Positions 8,524 to 18,220 are shown, counted from the first letter of the stretch. The stretch: DNA of 64,000 nt from Treponema_C sp050937815 (GCF_050937815.1 NZ_JACDIJ010000005.1:62001-126000), one strand, 5' to 3'. A program made the numbers and translations. Notes: a model not told the origin generated them from the sequence alone.

Positions 8524-9624
8524 GTGATAATTGAAGCAAATAACTCCGAACAAGGAGGATTTACCCGGGTTCCCCTTGAGGAGTTTTACGATGAAGATGA
8601 AATATCCCGGGCACAAAAAGAAACATCCACAAATATTATCGTCCTTACTCCGGCCGAACAGGATTTGGTTAATTCCGTGTTTGAACGCCTGCGCACTGTA
8701 TCGCCGGAAACCCTTGTAGTATTGGCGGACAGACTTGCCGACCTTGAAAAGCTGACTTTGAATATTGCTCACTTTCCTTCCCTTAAGCAAACACAGGAGC
8801 AGGGATCCGCGGTACGCAGTATGCACACCCTTGTCGAAGCTTTGCTTATAAGACGTGAAGGAGATCGTGCCCTGCATTTACCTTCAAAGGCGATTCTCGG
8901 ACGCGGATTCTCAGTTGCAAAATTTCACACCTTTTCGGCTATGGAAAAAATCGCAACGGCATCCGACTTCCCCCCCACACTTTTAAAACGCCTGCGCCGC
9001 TGTTGTTTGGACATTTTATTTACGATTATGGCCGAAGACGTGTATCTAAACCTTTTGGACAACGATACGATAAGCATAGATATACGCCAAAACATCGCTT
9101 ACGAACTGATTATGCTGTGGGAACACCGCAGCGACGAAAAGGTAATAAAAATGGCCCCCGTTTTGGATGCGGTATGGAATGCGCGACGCGGCCTTACCCC
9201 CGCTTTCGGTACGATGGTCGGCACCAGCGAACTTTTGCTTTTAACGATGGCGATGGACGATCAATGGTGTCATTTTATTTCAACCCGTATGGGAAATGAA
9301 GATGCCGCTATGGCTATGGAAGAATTTTTATTCGGTATTTCATGGGAAGAAATTCAAAAAGTAAAGAAAAACATCAGCGAAAAAAAAGTGAGTGCTGTAG
9401 ACGGTAAAGAAGCCGCACATATTTTAGGCCGACCGTCGGATGCATTTAAACCGAAAACGGACGAGTTTGAACCGCGCGACTTTTACCTTTTGTATTCGGT
9501 ACGGCGCGACAATGCACGCGCCCGTTTAAGACTGAACTTACCGGGGCCGCATTATACGCTTGAAGACCACTACATGCGTTTTATTTTGGAAACAAATAAG
9601 GAGAGGCAGTTTGAAGAAATCTGA
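8524..9624 (+). CDS. Conserved hypothetical cytoplasmic protein
   Basis: I do not recognise this 366-residue protein. It has no signal peptide or membrane segment, an acidic N-terminus (about residues 15-40) and a long, mostly helical body. The reading frame, codon use and tight linkage to the next gene argue that it is real. GTG at 8524 is the only plausible start upstream of the conserved-looking region. Its last 14 bases overlap the XRE-cupin regulator gene, so the two are co-translated, and the regulator may control or be controlled by the same signal. Confidence 0.75.
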   Translation: MIIEANNSEQGGFTRVPLEEFYDEDEISRAQKETSTNIIVLTPAEQDLVNSVFERLRTVSPETLVVLADRLADLEKLTLNIAHFPSLKQTQEQGSAVRSMHTLVEALLIRREGDRALHLPSKAILGRGFSVAKFHTFSAMEKIATASDFPPTLLKRLRRCCLDILFTIMAEDVYLNLLDNDTISIDIRQNIAYELIMLWEHRSDEKVIKMAPVLDAVWNARRGLTPAFGTMVGTSELLLLTMAMDDQWCHFISTRMGNEDAAMAMEEFLFGISWEEIQKVKKNISEKKVSAVDGKEAAHILGRPSDAFKPKTDEFEPRDFYLLYSVRRDNARARLRLNLPGPHYTLEDHYMRFILETNKERQFEEI

Positions 9625-10201
9625 ACCGGCAAAAAAAGCACCCTACCGCTTCGGCGAAAAACTGCGTAAAGTGCGCGAACGAAAAGGCTATACCCTTAAA
9701 GTCGTCGCTTCACAGGCGGGAGTCAGCGAAAGCCTTGTATCCCAAATCGAACGCAACAAGGTATCGCCGGCAATCGATACCCTTTTAGCCCTTGCCGACG
9801 TATTGGATGTAAATATCGAGTTTTTATTCGATGAGTTCAGACATAAGCGTCCCGTAAAAATCATACGAAGCGGCGAGCGCCGCACGGTGGAAGAAGACGC
9901 CGTACACTACGAAGAACTTGCAAAACCTTCGGAAAAAGACGGTACGCATTCCATAGAATCCTATATGATAACGATTCCGCCCGGCGAGCATACCAAACGC
10001 GGCTCATACGGACATTTGGGCTGTGAAATGGGATTTATCATAGAAGGAAAGGCCGGCTTTAAATACGAATCGCAGGTTTATACGCTGGAAGAAGGCGACA
10101 GTATTTCTTTTTCGGCAGCCGCACCGCACACCTTATCGAATACCGGTACGGGCATCTTAAAAGCATTGTGGGTGGTCAGCCCCGCCCAGCGCTTTAACTG
10201 A
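9611..10201 (+). CDS. XRE-family transcriptional regulator with C-terminal cupin domain
   Basis: The 196-residue protein begins at TTG 9611, with AAGGAG 7 bases upstream, inside the end of the preceding gene. Residues about 12-70 form an HTH_XRE domain (GYTLKVVASQAGVSESLVSQ). The C-terminal half is a single-domain cupin (GEHTKRGSYGHLGCEMGFII, then EGDSISFSAAAPHTL) with His and Glu residues typical of a metal or small-molecule site. Proteins of this architecture usually repress metabolic or stress genes and sense a ligand in the cupin barrel. The target is unknown; cysE-cysK lie just downstream on the other strand. Confidence 0.9.
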   Translation: MKKSEPAKKAPYRFGEKLRKVRERKGYTLKVVASQAGVSESLVSQIERNKVSPAIDTLLALADVLDVNIEFLFDEFRHKRPVKIIRSGERRTVEEDAVHYEELAKPSEKDGTHSIESYMITIPPGEHTKRGSYGHLGCEMGFIIEGKAGFKYESQVYTLEEGDSISFSAAAPHTLSNTGTGILKALWVVSPAQRFN

Positions 10202-10256
10202 ACATTTTTTAATTTAACATTATTGAACATTTCAGCTGCTCTTTGAGCCGGGCAGT

Positions 10257-11048
10257 TCACTTTGCCGCTTCGGATACGGGGCAATTACAGACGGGGCTTT
10301 GTGCGCCTAGTGCTTGCGGCCGTATGCACTTGTTCATATACACCTTTGAGTTTGCAGGTACGGACTCGGTAATAAAAGCGTTGCCGCCTATAACCGAATT
10401 TGCCCCTATGCGCGTATCGCCTCCGAGAATCGTAGCGCCCGCATAGATTGTTACATTGTCTTCGACCAAAGGGTGACGGCGAACGTTTTTAAGCTGTTGG
10501 CCGCCGCGCGTCGAAAGAGCGCCGAGAGTAACTCCTTGATAAATTTTTACACCCCGCCCTATAACAGCCGTTTCGCCGATAACGATACCGGTCCCGTGGT
10601 CTATACAAAAATATTCGCCTATGTCGGCGCCCGGATTTATGTCTATACCCGTTTTTCCGTGCGCATATTCGCTCATAAAACGCGGAATATAGGGAACATT
10701 TGCTCTATACAGGCTATGAGCAAGACGGTGTATGTAAACGGCAAAAAACCCCGGATAGGTTAATATAACTTCATCGATACTGTAGGCGGCAGGGTCCCCG
10801 TCGAAAGCAGCTTGGGCATCGAGCAGTAATTTTTTTCGTATGTTTTCAAGTTCTGAAAAAAAATCTTCACATACCGCATCCGTTTCCTCACCCTTGCCGC
10901 AGCTTGATAAGGCAATATACAGCTGTTTTTTAAAGGTTTTTTTCAGCCGCTTAAGCGAAACCCTTTGAGCCGGAAAATGGTCGGGAAACAAGAATGCCTT
11001 TAACTCCTTTACAACACGCACAACAATCTTTCTGTCCGGAAACATCAT
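10257..11048 (-). CDS. cysE: Serine O-acetyltransferase
   Basis: This enzyme transfers acetyl from acetyl-CoA to L-serine, the first step of cysteine synthesis. The 263-residue protein has the helical N-terminal domain and a left-handed beta-helix of hexapeptide repeats (IDHGTGIVIGETAVIG, IYQGVTLGA, IYAGATILGG). The catalytic His and Asp are in GIDINPGADIGEYFCIDHG. It lies 21 bases downstream of cysK, so the two form an operon that would make the cysteine synthase complex. The C-terminal tail is longer than in E. coli CysE and ends CNCPVSEAAK instead of the usual Ile that docks into CysK, so complex formation may differ. Confidence 0.95.
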   Translation of the reverse strand: MMFPDRKIVVRVVKELKAFLFPDHFPAQRVSLKRLKKTFKKQLYIALSSCGKGEETDAVCEDFFSELENIRKKLLLDAQAAFDGDPAAYSIDEVILTYPGFFAVYIHRLAHSLYRANVPYIPRFMSEYAHGKTGIDINPGADIGEYFCIDHGTGIVIGETAVIGRGVKIYQGVTLGALSTRGGQQLKNVRRHPLVEDNVTIYAGATILGGDTRIGANSVIGGNAFITESVPANSKVYMNKCIRPQALGAQSPVCNCPVSEAAK

Positions 11049-11069
11049 AAAAACCTCACAGCCGATATA

Positions 11070-11999
11070 TTATTCTTCAAATAATCCCGCCGACAAATAC
11101 TTTGCGCCGCCGTCGGGAAACAGTACGGTAATAACACGTCCGGTATTTTCTTTTTTACGGGCAAGCTCAACTGCTGCACAAAGAGCAGCCCCGGAAGAAA
11201 TCCCGGCCAAAATACCTTCGGTTTTTGCAAGAACGCGGGTATATTCGGCGGCGTCCGCATCGCGGACCCTTATAACGCCGTCGTACACGCGGGTATCGAG
11301 GTTTTTCGGAATAAAGCCCGCACCGATTCCCTGAATGCCGTGTTTTCCCTTGACAGAGCCGGAAAGAACCGCCGACGAATCGGGTTCTACCGCATATACT
11401 TTAACCGACGGTTTTTTTTCTTTAAGATATGCTCCCGTTCCGCTTAAAGTACCGCCCGTACCAACTCCGGCAACAAAGATATCGACAGTTCCGTCCGTAT
11501 CGCGCCAAATTTCGGGGCCGGTCGTTTGATAATGAGCGAGCGGGTTTGCATGATTATCGAATTGGGCAGGCATAAAAGATCCCGGATTTTCTTTAACAAG
11601 TTCTTCGGCTTTGGCTATGGCGCCGCTCATACCCGAGGCGGCGTCGGTAAGCACAATACGCGCACCGTATGCTTTTAAAAGCTGACGGCGCTCAAGGCTC
11701 ATACTTTCGGGCATAGTTAAAATCAGCGTATAGCCGCGCACAGCGGCAAAGGCGGCCAAACCGATACCCGTATTGCCGCTTGTAGGTTCTATAATAAGGC
11801 CGCCCGGCTTTAAAAGGCCGCAGCGTTCCGCTTCGTCGAGCATATACAAGGCGGCGCGGTCTTTGACGCTGCCGCTCGGATTAAAATATTCAAGCTTTGC
11901 ATAAATCGATGCAAAACAACCGTAGTTTTTTTGTATGCGACTTAATTCCATAAGCGGCGTATTACCCGTTACCGAAGCAATATTTTTATGAACGTTCAT
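11070..11999 (-). CDS. cysK: Cysteine synthase (O-acetylserine sulfhydrylase)
   Basis: This pyridoxal-phosphate enzyme makes L-cysteine from O-acetylserine and sulfide. The 309-residue protein has the PLP lysine Lys46 in NPSGSVKDRAAL, the substrate loop TSGNTGIGLA and the phosphate-binding glycines GVGTGGTLSGTG. The ATG at 11999 is chosen over an upstream start at 12047 because AGGAG lies 7 bases before it and the family N-terminus starts there. It is followed by cysE in the same operon. Confidence 0.96.
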   Translation of the reverse strand: MNVHKNIASVTGNTPLMELSRIQKNYGCFASIYAKLEYFNPSGSVKDRAALYMLDEAERCGLLKPGGLIIEPTSGNTGIGLAAFAAVRGYTLILTMPESMSLERRQLLKAYGARIVLTDAASGMSGAIAKAEELVKENPGSFMPAQFDNHANPLAHYQTTGPEIWRDTDGTVDIFVAGVGTGGTLSGTGAYLKEKKPSVKVYAVEPDSSAVLSGSVKGKHGIQGIGAGFIPKNLDTRVYDGVIRVRDADAAEYTRVLAKTEGILAGISSGAALCAAVELARKKENTGRVITVLFPDGGAKYLSAGLFEE

Positions 12000-12098
12000 G
12001 CGGTTCTCCTGCAAAACGACTATAGCACGGCGTATAAAAAAAAACAATCGTTTTTTTACAGCCGGCAGGCAAAGCGCTGCCCGTCCGATGCGGTACGT

Positions 12099-12707
12099 TC
12101 AATCTTGCAGGAGCACTTCGATAGTACGAAAACCCATTGCCGAAAGTATGCGGCGCACCACCAAAACCGCTTGAATTTCCGCATCCTGTATTAAACCTTG
12201 AACGATAAAGGTTTGTTCAACTCTGTTTTTTGCGTTGTCGATTTCCGTAAATATGTCTTGTGAAGAAATGGGAGCAAAGATATTTTTATACTCGTCGAAT
12301 ACTTCCATCGAAGAAATATCGTTGGCCAATATTTTTACGGGCGGAAGCCGTACCGTAATCGATGTGCGGTCGGGGCTGAGGATGAATTCCGCTGCGGAAA
12401 AATCTTCTATTCCCGCACGCACGGTTCCCGAATAGCGTATAATGCTGTAGCTTTTCGCCAGCCCCAGCACTTCCTGCCGCTTTAAACTGACAATATCGCT
12501 GTACACGGCTTTTACGACGGTCAGTTCGGCACAATGCATAAGCTCGCCGGACACCATTGCGGATAACGCGGCAAAACGCTGCTTGTCGTACTCCTTCCAT
12601 CCGTAAAAACAAGCGAGGACAAGGCCGGCGGCGCCGACAAGGATAAGGATTATTTTTATAAGCAGACGGCGTAAAAAAGGCGGCGTTTTTTTGTGTAATC
12701 GGGTCAT
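12099..12707 (-). CDS. DUF4230 family membrane-anchored protein
   Basis: The 202-residue protein has one N-terminal transmembrane helix (residues about 16-36) and a periplasmic domain of the DUF4230 type, with the landmarks LTVVKAVYSDIV, YSIIRYSGTVRAGI and ITVRLPPVKIL. No enzymatic function is known for the family. GAGGAG lies just upstream of the ATG. It stands alone between cysK and a strong terminator, so it is probably transcribed by itself. Confidence 0.8.
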   Translation of the reverse strand: MTRLHKKTPPFLRRLLIKIILILVGAAGLVLACFYGWKEYDKQRFAALSAMVSGELMHCAELTVVKAVYSDIVSLKRQEVLGLAKSYSIIRYSGTVRAGIEDFSAAEFILSPDRTSITVRLPPVKILANDISSMEVFDEYKNIFAPISSQDIFTEIDNAKNRVEQTFIVQGLIQDAEIQAVLVVRRILSAMGFRTIEVLLQD

Positions 12708-12769
12708 AGAAAAACTCCTCTACCGGCTCTGCTATTATAAAACACTTTGTAGGATTTGTCATTAAAAAC

Positions 12770-12818
12770 GGGGAGAAGAAACACCTTTTATTTAGAGTAA
12801 AAGGTTTTCCTTCTCCCC
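12770..12818 (-). terminator. Rho-independent terminator after the yigZ-type gene
   Basis: A near-perfect 21-bp stem (GGGGAGAAG/CTTCTCCCC outside, ACCTTTTA/TAAAAGGT inside, loop of 7) is followed on the minus strand by GTTTTTAA. It lies 40 bases after the end of the YigZ-type gene and before the promoter region of the DUF4230 gene, so it closes the parE-parC-yigZ direction of transcription. Confidence 0.8.
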
Positions 12819-12857
12819 ATACCCCTCTTTCTTTCCAAAAGCCCATTAGATAAAGCT

Positions 12858-13460
12858 TTATTCACCTGTTGTATAGTGGACGCTGTTTTCTCCTCCCAGC
12901 GAATCGCACAGTTCTTTTTCAAAGTCTTCTTTTAAGGACGTTTCTATAAGGCCTGCGGCGTGTACGCGTTCGCCGAAGGTTTCGCTCAGGTCTTTTACGT
13001 TGAATTTTTTGAACAGGCGTTTGCAGTGCTCGTAAGCTTCGTATGAAAGGTTCAGTTCAAAGGGTTCGCGAAGGATAAAGGCTTCGGTTTTTGCCGTTTG
13101 CAGCACAAGCTTTGCCGCTTCGCTGTAGGCTTTGACCAGGCCGCCGGTTCCCAAGAGGGTGCCGCCGAACCAACGTGTTACCGTAAGCAAAATGTCCGTA
13201 CAGCCGAAACCTTTAAGCACGTCGAGCACCGGACGTCCTGCAGTGCCGGAGGGTTCTCCGTCGTCGGACATACCGCATATTTCGGCCGCCCGCCCGAGGA
13301 CAAAGGCGTGTACGACGTGGGATGCATCCGCGTACCGCTGTTTTTGCTCTTTAAGAAGACTCCGCGCTTCGGCTTGGGAGTGTACCGGAAAAACTTCGGC
13401 TAAAAAACGCGACTTTTTTACAATCAGTTCGGCTTGAGCGCTTTCGCACAAAATGTTCAC
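12858..13460 (-). CDS. YigZ/IMPACT family protein
   Basis: The 200-residue protein carries the UPF0029 (IMPACT) N-terminal domain with KKSRFLAEVFPV, DASHVVHAFVLG, SDDGEPSGTAGRPVLDVL and RWFGGTLLGTGGLVKAYSEA, followed by a short DUF1949-like domain. Members are thought to bind RNA or translation factors; the bacterial role is unsettled. It starts at GTG 13460, sharing 4 bases (GTGA) with the stop of the upstream membrane protein gene, so translation is coupled. A terminator follows it. Confidence 0.92.
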   Translation of the reverse strand: MNILCESAQAELIVKKSRFLAEVFPVHSQAEARSLLKEQKQRYADASHVVHAFVLGRAAEICGMSDDGEPSGTAGRPVLDVLKGFGCTDILLTVTRWFGGTLLGTGGLVKAYSEAAKLVLQTAKTEAFILREPFELNLSYEAYEHCKRLFKKFNVKDLSETFGERVHAAGLIETSLKEDFEKELCDSLGGENSVHYTTGE

Positions 13461-14401
13461 AAATCATCATCCCCGGATTTTGTTTGTGCAGAATCGGATT
13501 TTGTATCTGCAGAATCGGATTGTGTGTCTGCGGAGGAGGCGGCCGTATCGGCGGGGGCGGATATTTCTTTATAAGCGGATTTTGTTCGGCCGGTTTCAGT
13601 GTCTTGCCCCGGTTTTACCGCCTCATAAGCCGCGGCAAAGGCTATGCTGATTCTGATAAGGCTGACATACAAAGAAAGGGTGGACAATACGCGGACAAGC
13701 GATAACGCGAAGGCTGAAACGGCTCCGCCCCTTTGGCCCATAATCGCCGGAAAGATAAACGAAAGAAGGGCAAATAAAAGATACAAGCCGCCGCTTTGTA
13801 CGCACAAAAGAAAAAAATCGAAGCGCTTTTTTTTCATCAGGGCGGAACTTTTGCGCAGCGCCTGTCCGACGCTCAGGTTGGAATCCTCATACAAAAAAAA
13901 CCAGGTAAAGGCGAATTGCAAATATATAAAGGCTAAAACGCACAGCGACAGAATAACCACAGACGCTAACAAAAGTTCGATACGTTCGGTAAAAAAATCG
14001 GCGGCGGCCATAAACAAGCCGAATCCTACGGCCAAAGAGAGAACCATCTGTATTGTAATAAAAAACAGGGCGGTTTTTAAGGCGCGGGAAAAATCACGGA
14101 ATCCGGTAAATAAATGGCCGAGGACTGCCCGCTCTTTTTTGTACATTAAAAGCACCATGACAAAAAAGCCGTACAGCAGAACATTGTTTAACAGGGTTAC
14201 GGCAAAGCCTGAAAAAAGGGCGGCTGCAAACACTGCCGGGTTTACCGCACCCGATGCCAAAGCCGCCCCCAGCGGTGCGGAAGCGGCTCCCAATGCGGCA
14301 TAGGATATAAGGCCCATAATCATCATGGTCAGGGCGAGTTTGGGTATGTTTTCGGCAGCACAGCGGTGTATGTTTACAAGCAAGTGTTTAAACGAATTCA
14401 C
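13457..14401 (-). CDS. Polytopic membrane protein of unknown function
   Basis: The 314-residue protein has about six hydrophobic helices and a hydrophilic C-terminal tail with repeated Asp-Ser-Ala motifs (SADTQSDSADTKSDSAQTK) encoded by an imperfect 21-bp repeat near 13470-13520. I chose GTG 14401 because GGGAGG lies 6 bases before it; a longer frame to 14485 would run into parC. Its architecture resembles DUF975-like integral membrane proteins. It is co-transcribed with parE-parC upstream and yigZ downstream. Confidence 0.8.
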   Translation of the reverse strand: MNSFKHLLVNIHRCAAENIPKLALTMMIMGLISYAALGAASAPLGAALASGAVNPAVFAAALFSGFAVTLLNNVLLYGFFVMVLLMYKKERAVLGHLFTGFRDFSRALKTALFFITIQMVLSLAVGFGLFMAAADFFTERIELLLASVVILSLCVLAFIYLQFAFTWFFLYEDSNLSVGQALRKSSALMKKKRFDFFLLCVQSGGLYLLFALLSFIFPAIMGQRGGAVSAFALSLVRVLSTLSLYVSLIRISIAFAAAYEAVKPGQDTETGRTKSAYKEISAPADTAASSADTQSDSADTKSDSAQTKSGDDDL

Positions 14402-14414
14402 GGCCTTCCTCCCG

Positions 14415-16346
14415 TTATTCTTTTTTTGAAGCTGCGGTTTTTGCAACAATAAGCTTTTCGGTTTCGCGCGCGGCAAGGCGTACACCGATTGACTTTAGGC
14501 CCTTTTCTTCGTAGTCGGCGGCATTAAAGGTTTCTTCAAGGATTTTAACGCGCGGTTTTTGCACGTATTTAAGCGTAAACTCGAATTTTTTGCGCGTGTC
14601 CACGTGAAGCAGTTCCATTCCCTCCGGCATAATAAAATAATCGCGGTTTAATATAAATTGGCTTATGCGGCAGCGCTTGATAAAACAGTACTTTGTTTTC
14701 GGGTCGCGGAAAATCACGGTAAAAAGAACCTTTGCCAATTCTTCTTTATCGGCCGAACCGCAATAGCGCAAGCCCTTGTCCGTAAACAGTTTATCGGGAA
14801 CATCGCAAACGGTGTAAATGCCGCTTTTCCGTAAAATCAGTATGCGGTCGTAGGGCGACACTTTAAACAGTTCGGTGCCGGTGGGAACGGCGGTTCCCAA
14901 ATAGCCGGTTTTCGAATCGTAGCGAAGGGCGGTGTCTTTTTTAACCACTTCGCGCACATCCACTTGATTAAAGCCGGTAATTTCGGTTTTGCGCCGCGTT
15001 TTTTCTTCGTCCAGTTTTGCCAAAATCCCGTCAAGCCAGCTTATAGCGTAGGCGGTAAGATTTTTTAAAAGCTTGGCAATCTCTTTAAGGCGCGCATTTA
15101 TTTCTTCGACTTCCTGACGGTTTTTGTTTATATCGTAAAGCGATATGCGGCGAATGGGAATCTTTAATAAGGTTTCCACGTCCTCTTCGGTTACGGGACG
15201 GATTAATTCCGCAGCAAAGGGTTTAAAGCCTGTGATAACGGCTTTTACAACCGTTTCGGCCGTTTTCATTTGCTCTATTTTTTTGTAAATGCGCTCTTCG
15301 ATAAAAATACGCTCAAGGGTGCGCAAGTGCAGTCGGTCGGTAAGGTTTGCCTTTTCCAATTCCAATTCGTCTTTGAGGATGCCCAACAGCTGCTTTGCGT
15401 GATGCTTTATAACATCGGTTGCAGTCATTACCTGCGGCATATTGTCTTTTATCACGAGGAGGTTGCAGGAGATAGACTGCTCGCAGTCGGTAAAGGCAAA
15501 GAGGGCGTCCACTACTTCTTCGGAATACACGCCGCGCTGGAGGCGGATTTCTATTTCAACCTTGTCGGTTGTAAAGTCGTTTATCGAAGCGATTTTTACC
15601 TTGCCGCTTTTTGCCGCGTTTTCAATCGACTGCATAAGCGTTTCGGTATTGCTTCCGGCGGGAAGCTCGGTAATCACAATGCGTTTGGGGTCGCTTGTGT
15701 CGAGTTTGGCTCTCGTGATGATTTTACCCAAACCGTCCTGATAGTCCGATACGTCGATAAGGCCTCCGGTCGGAAAATCCGGATACAGTTTAAAGCGCTT
15801 TCCTTCGAGGCAGGCTTTTTCGGCTTCGATTACTTCGCGGATATTGTGGCTTAGAATGCGCGTCGACATACCGACTGCAATACCTTCGGCGCCCAAAATG
15901 AGGGCAAGCGGAAGCTTTGCCCTGAACGCGGTCGGCTCTTTGCCGCGCCCGTCGTAGGAAGGCACATAGTTTGCAATTGGCGGATTGTATAAAATATCCT
16001 TTCCCAAACGCGTACAGCGGCATTCGATATAGCGAGCGGCGGACGGTCCGTCTCCGGTATAGAGGTTGCCGAAGTTTCCCTGTTTGTCTATAAACAGTTC
16101 TTTGTTTGCAAGCACCACGAGGGCGCCGTAAATGGAAGCATCGCCGTGGGGGTGATATTTCATGCATTGCCCGACGACGTTTGCAACCTTGTGGAATTTA
16201 CCGTCGTCCAATTCAAAAAGGGTGTGCAGGACGCGCCGCTGAACGGGTTTTAAGCCGTCTTCCAAATCGGGGATGGCGCGGTCGCGGATAACGTAACTTG
16301 CATATTCCAAAAAGTTTTTATCAAATAAGTTTTTAACGTAAGCCAT
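14415..16346 (-). CDS. parC: DNA topoisomerase IV subunit A
   Basis: This subunit cuts and rejoins DNA during decatenation. The 643-residue protein is short for the family, with a reduced C-terminal domain. The catalytic tyrosine is Tyr106 in SAARYIECR. At the quinolone-resistance region the sequence is HPHGDASIYG, so the positions matching ParC Ser80 and Glu84 of E. coli are Ala70 and Gly74. It is encoded 17 bases after parE. Assignment as ParC rather than GyrA rests on the short length and partnership with a ParE-type subunit. Confidence 0.93.
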   Translation of the reverse strand: MAYVKNLFDKNFLEYASYVIRDRAIPDLEDGLKPVQRRVLHTLFELDDGKFHKVANVVGQCMKYHPHGDASIYGALVVLANKELFIDKQGNFGNLYTGDGPSAARYIECRCTRLGKDILYNPPIANYVPSYDGRGKEPTAFRAKLPLALILGAEGIAVGMSTRILSHNIREVIEAEKACLEGKRFKLYPDFPTGGLIDVSDYQDGLGKIITRAKLDTSDPKRIVITELPAGSNTETLMQSIENAAKSGKVKIASINDFTTDKVEIEIRLQRGVYSEEVVDALFAFTDCEQSISCNLLVIKDNMPQVMTATDVIKHHAKQLLGILKDELELEKANLTDRLHLRTLERIFIEERIYKKIEQMKTAETVVKAVITGFKPFAAELIRPVTEEDVETLLKIPIRRISLYDINKNRQEVEEINARLKEIAKLLKNLTAYAISWLDGILAKLDEEKTRRKTEITGFNQVDVREVVKKDTALRYDSKTGYLGTAVPTGTELFKVSPYDRILILRKSGIYTVCDVPDKLFTDKGLRYCGSADKEELAKVLFTVIFRDPKTKYCFIKRCRISQFILNRDYFIMPEGMELLHVDTRKKFEFTLKYVQKPRVKILEETFNAADYEEKGLKSIGVRLAARETEKLIVAKTAASKKE

Positions 16347-16363
16347 AGTTTTTTGAAGGCCCC

Positions 16364-18220
16364 CTATGCATCGATTTCTTTAAGCAAATTATGAACGATA
16401 AAATCGCGCCGTTTGGGCGTATTTTTGCCCATGTAAAATTCCAACAATTTGGGAACGTTTTTAAGCGATTGCACTTCTACGGGAACGAGGCGCATATGTT
16501 CTCCGATAAATTGACCGAACTCGGCGGGGCTGATTTCTCCCAAACCTTTAAAGCGCGTAACGTCGGAAGAAGCGCCTAAGGCCGCCAATGCTTCGTCGCG
16601 CTCGGCTTCACTGTAACAATAGCGGGTTTCTTTTTTATTGCGCACGCGGAACAGGGGCGTTTCCAAAATAAAGACGCGGCCGCTCGTTACCAGTTCTTCA
16701 AAATAGCCTAAGAAAAAGGTAAGCAAAAGGTTCCGTATGTGAAAGCCGTCGTTGTCCGCGTCGGTTGCGATAATGATTTTATTGTAGCGCAGCCCTTCGA
16801 TATCGTTTTCTATGCCGAGCGCCATCATCAGGTTGTAAAGTTCGGCATTTTTATAAATGTCGGTGCGCTTTTTGCCGTACATGTTTTCGGGTTTTCCGCG
16901 CAAACTGAACAGAGCCTGCGTCATCGCATCGCGGCAGCCGACCATCGAGCCCGAAGCCGAATCTCCTTCGGTTAAAAAAATCATTGTGTTTTCGCCCTTT
17001 GCCCCGTCGTCCAAGTGATACTTGCAGTCTTTGAGTTTGGGGATTTTAAGGGCGATTTTTTTAGCCGCTTCTTTTGCTTCTTTTTTTACCGTGTTCAACT
17101 CGGTGCGCAGTTTTTCGTTTGCGGTAATTTTAAGTTCAAGGGCCTTTGCCGCTTCGCTGTTGCGGTGAAGCCAATCGTCGACAGCAGCCTTTGTTTCGTT
17201 TACAATCCAGCCCTTTACATCGGTGTTGCCCAGCTTGTTTTTCGTCTGGCTTTCAAAAATCGGTTCCTGAATTTTTACGGCAACCGCGGAAGCCATACCT
17301 TCGCGCACGTCTTCGCTTTTATAGTTTTTGCGGTAAAATTCGTTAACACCCTTTACAAAGCCCTCTTTAAAAGCCGAAAGGTGGGTGCCGCCGTCGCAGG
17401 TAAACTGTCCGTTTACAAACGAAAAGGAATTTTCGCCGTATGCGTTCGAGTGGGTAAACGAAAATTCGATTTGTTTTCCTTTGTAATAGCCCACCGGATA
17501 GAGGCTTTCGCCTTCAAGTTCGCTGTTCAATAAATCGAGTAAGCCCTTTTCGCTTACGTACTTATTGCCGTTGCATACGATGGTGAGGCCTGCGTTTAAA
17601 TAGGCGTAGTTCCACAAGCGCCGCTCGATAAATTCCATATTAAAATTATAATCGCCGAATATTTGATTGTCGGGAACGAATTCGACAAAGGTGCCGTCTT
17701 TGGTACCTTCTTTTACTTTAGCTGTTTTATTGGAAATAAGCTTGCCGCGCTCAAAAACCGCTTCAACGGCTTTTCCGTCGCGCACGGATACCGCGCGAAA
17801 ATACGAGGACAGGGCGTTTACCGCCTTTGTACCGACACCGTTTAAGCCGACGGAAAACTGAAATACTTCGCTGTTGTATTTTGCGCCCGTATTGATAACC
17901 GAAACGCAGTCTACAAGTTTTCCCTGCGGAATGCCGCGCCCGTAATCGCGCACCTTAACGCGGTTTTCTTTTATTTCAACATCTACGCGCTTGCCGTTTC
18001 CCATAATAAACTCGTCAACCGCGTTGTCGATAACTTCTTTGAGCAAAATATAAATACCGTCGTTTTGATTGGTGCCGTCGCCCAAACGCCCGATGTACAT
18101 ACCCGTGCGCAGCCGGATGTGTTCAAGCGAGCTGAGCGTTTTTATCTTCGATTCGTCATATACGGATTTTGACGCCGGTTTGGCATCCGGTTTTGATTTT
18201 GCAGATTGTTTTTCACCCAT
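16364..18220 (-). CDS. parE: DNA topoisomerase IV subunit B
   Basis: This ATPase subunit has 618 residues. It shows the GHKL site (IDNAVDEFIMG, RDYGRGIP, GLNGVGTKAVNALS), the transducer domain and the Toprim motif FLTEGDSASGSM with DADNDGFHIRNL. The ATG at 18220 is preferred over a TTG at 18238. No Shine-Dalgarno precedes it; instead TATACT ends 6 bases before the ATG, which suggests a leaderless message. A 75-bp segment covering this start and upstream region occurs again in decayed form at 19553-19626. Confidence 0.95.
   Translation of the reverse strand: MGEKQSAKSKPDAKPASKSVYDESKIKTLSSLEHIRLRTGMYIGRLGDGTNQNDGIYILLKEVIDNAVDEFIMGNGKRVDVEIKENRVKVRDYGRGIPQGKLVDCVSVINTGAKYNSEVFQFSVGLNGVGTKAVNALSSYFRAVSVRDGKAVEAVFERGKLISNKTAKVKEGTKDGTFVEFVPDNQIFGDYNFNMEFIERRLWNYAYLNAGLTIVCNGNKYVSEKGLLDLLNSELEGESLYPVGYYKGKQIEFSFTHSNAYGENSFSFVNGQFTCDGGTHLSAFKEGFVKGVNEFYRKNYKSEDVREGMASAVAVKIQEPIFESQTKNKLGNTDVKGWIVNETKAAVDDWLHRNSEAAKALELKITANEKLRTELNTVKKEAKEAAKKIALKIPKLKDCKYHLDDGAKGENTMIFLTEGDSASGSMVGCRDAMTQALFSLRGKPENMYGKKRTDIYKNAELYNLMMALGIENDIEGLRYNKIIIATDADNDGFHIRNLLLTFFLGYFEELVTSGRVFILETPLFRVRNKKETRYCYSEAERDEALAALGASSDVTRFKGLGEISPAEFGQFIGEHMRLVPVEVQSLKNVPKLLEFYMGKNTPKRRDFIVHNLLKEIDA

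Noticed and set aside
12770..12818. Member of the multi-hairpin repeat family
   Set aside because: It is a single stem with a T tract and no H2/H3 partners or GGA loop, so it is an ordinary terminator.
13644..14303. 219-codon plus-strand frame inside the membrane protein gene
   Set aside because: It is antisense to a coding frame with better start, ribosome-binding site and membrane-protein features.
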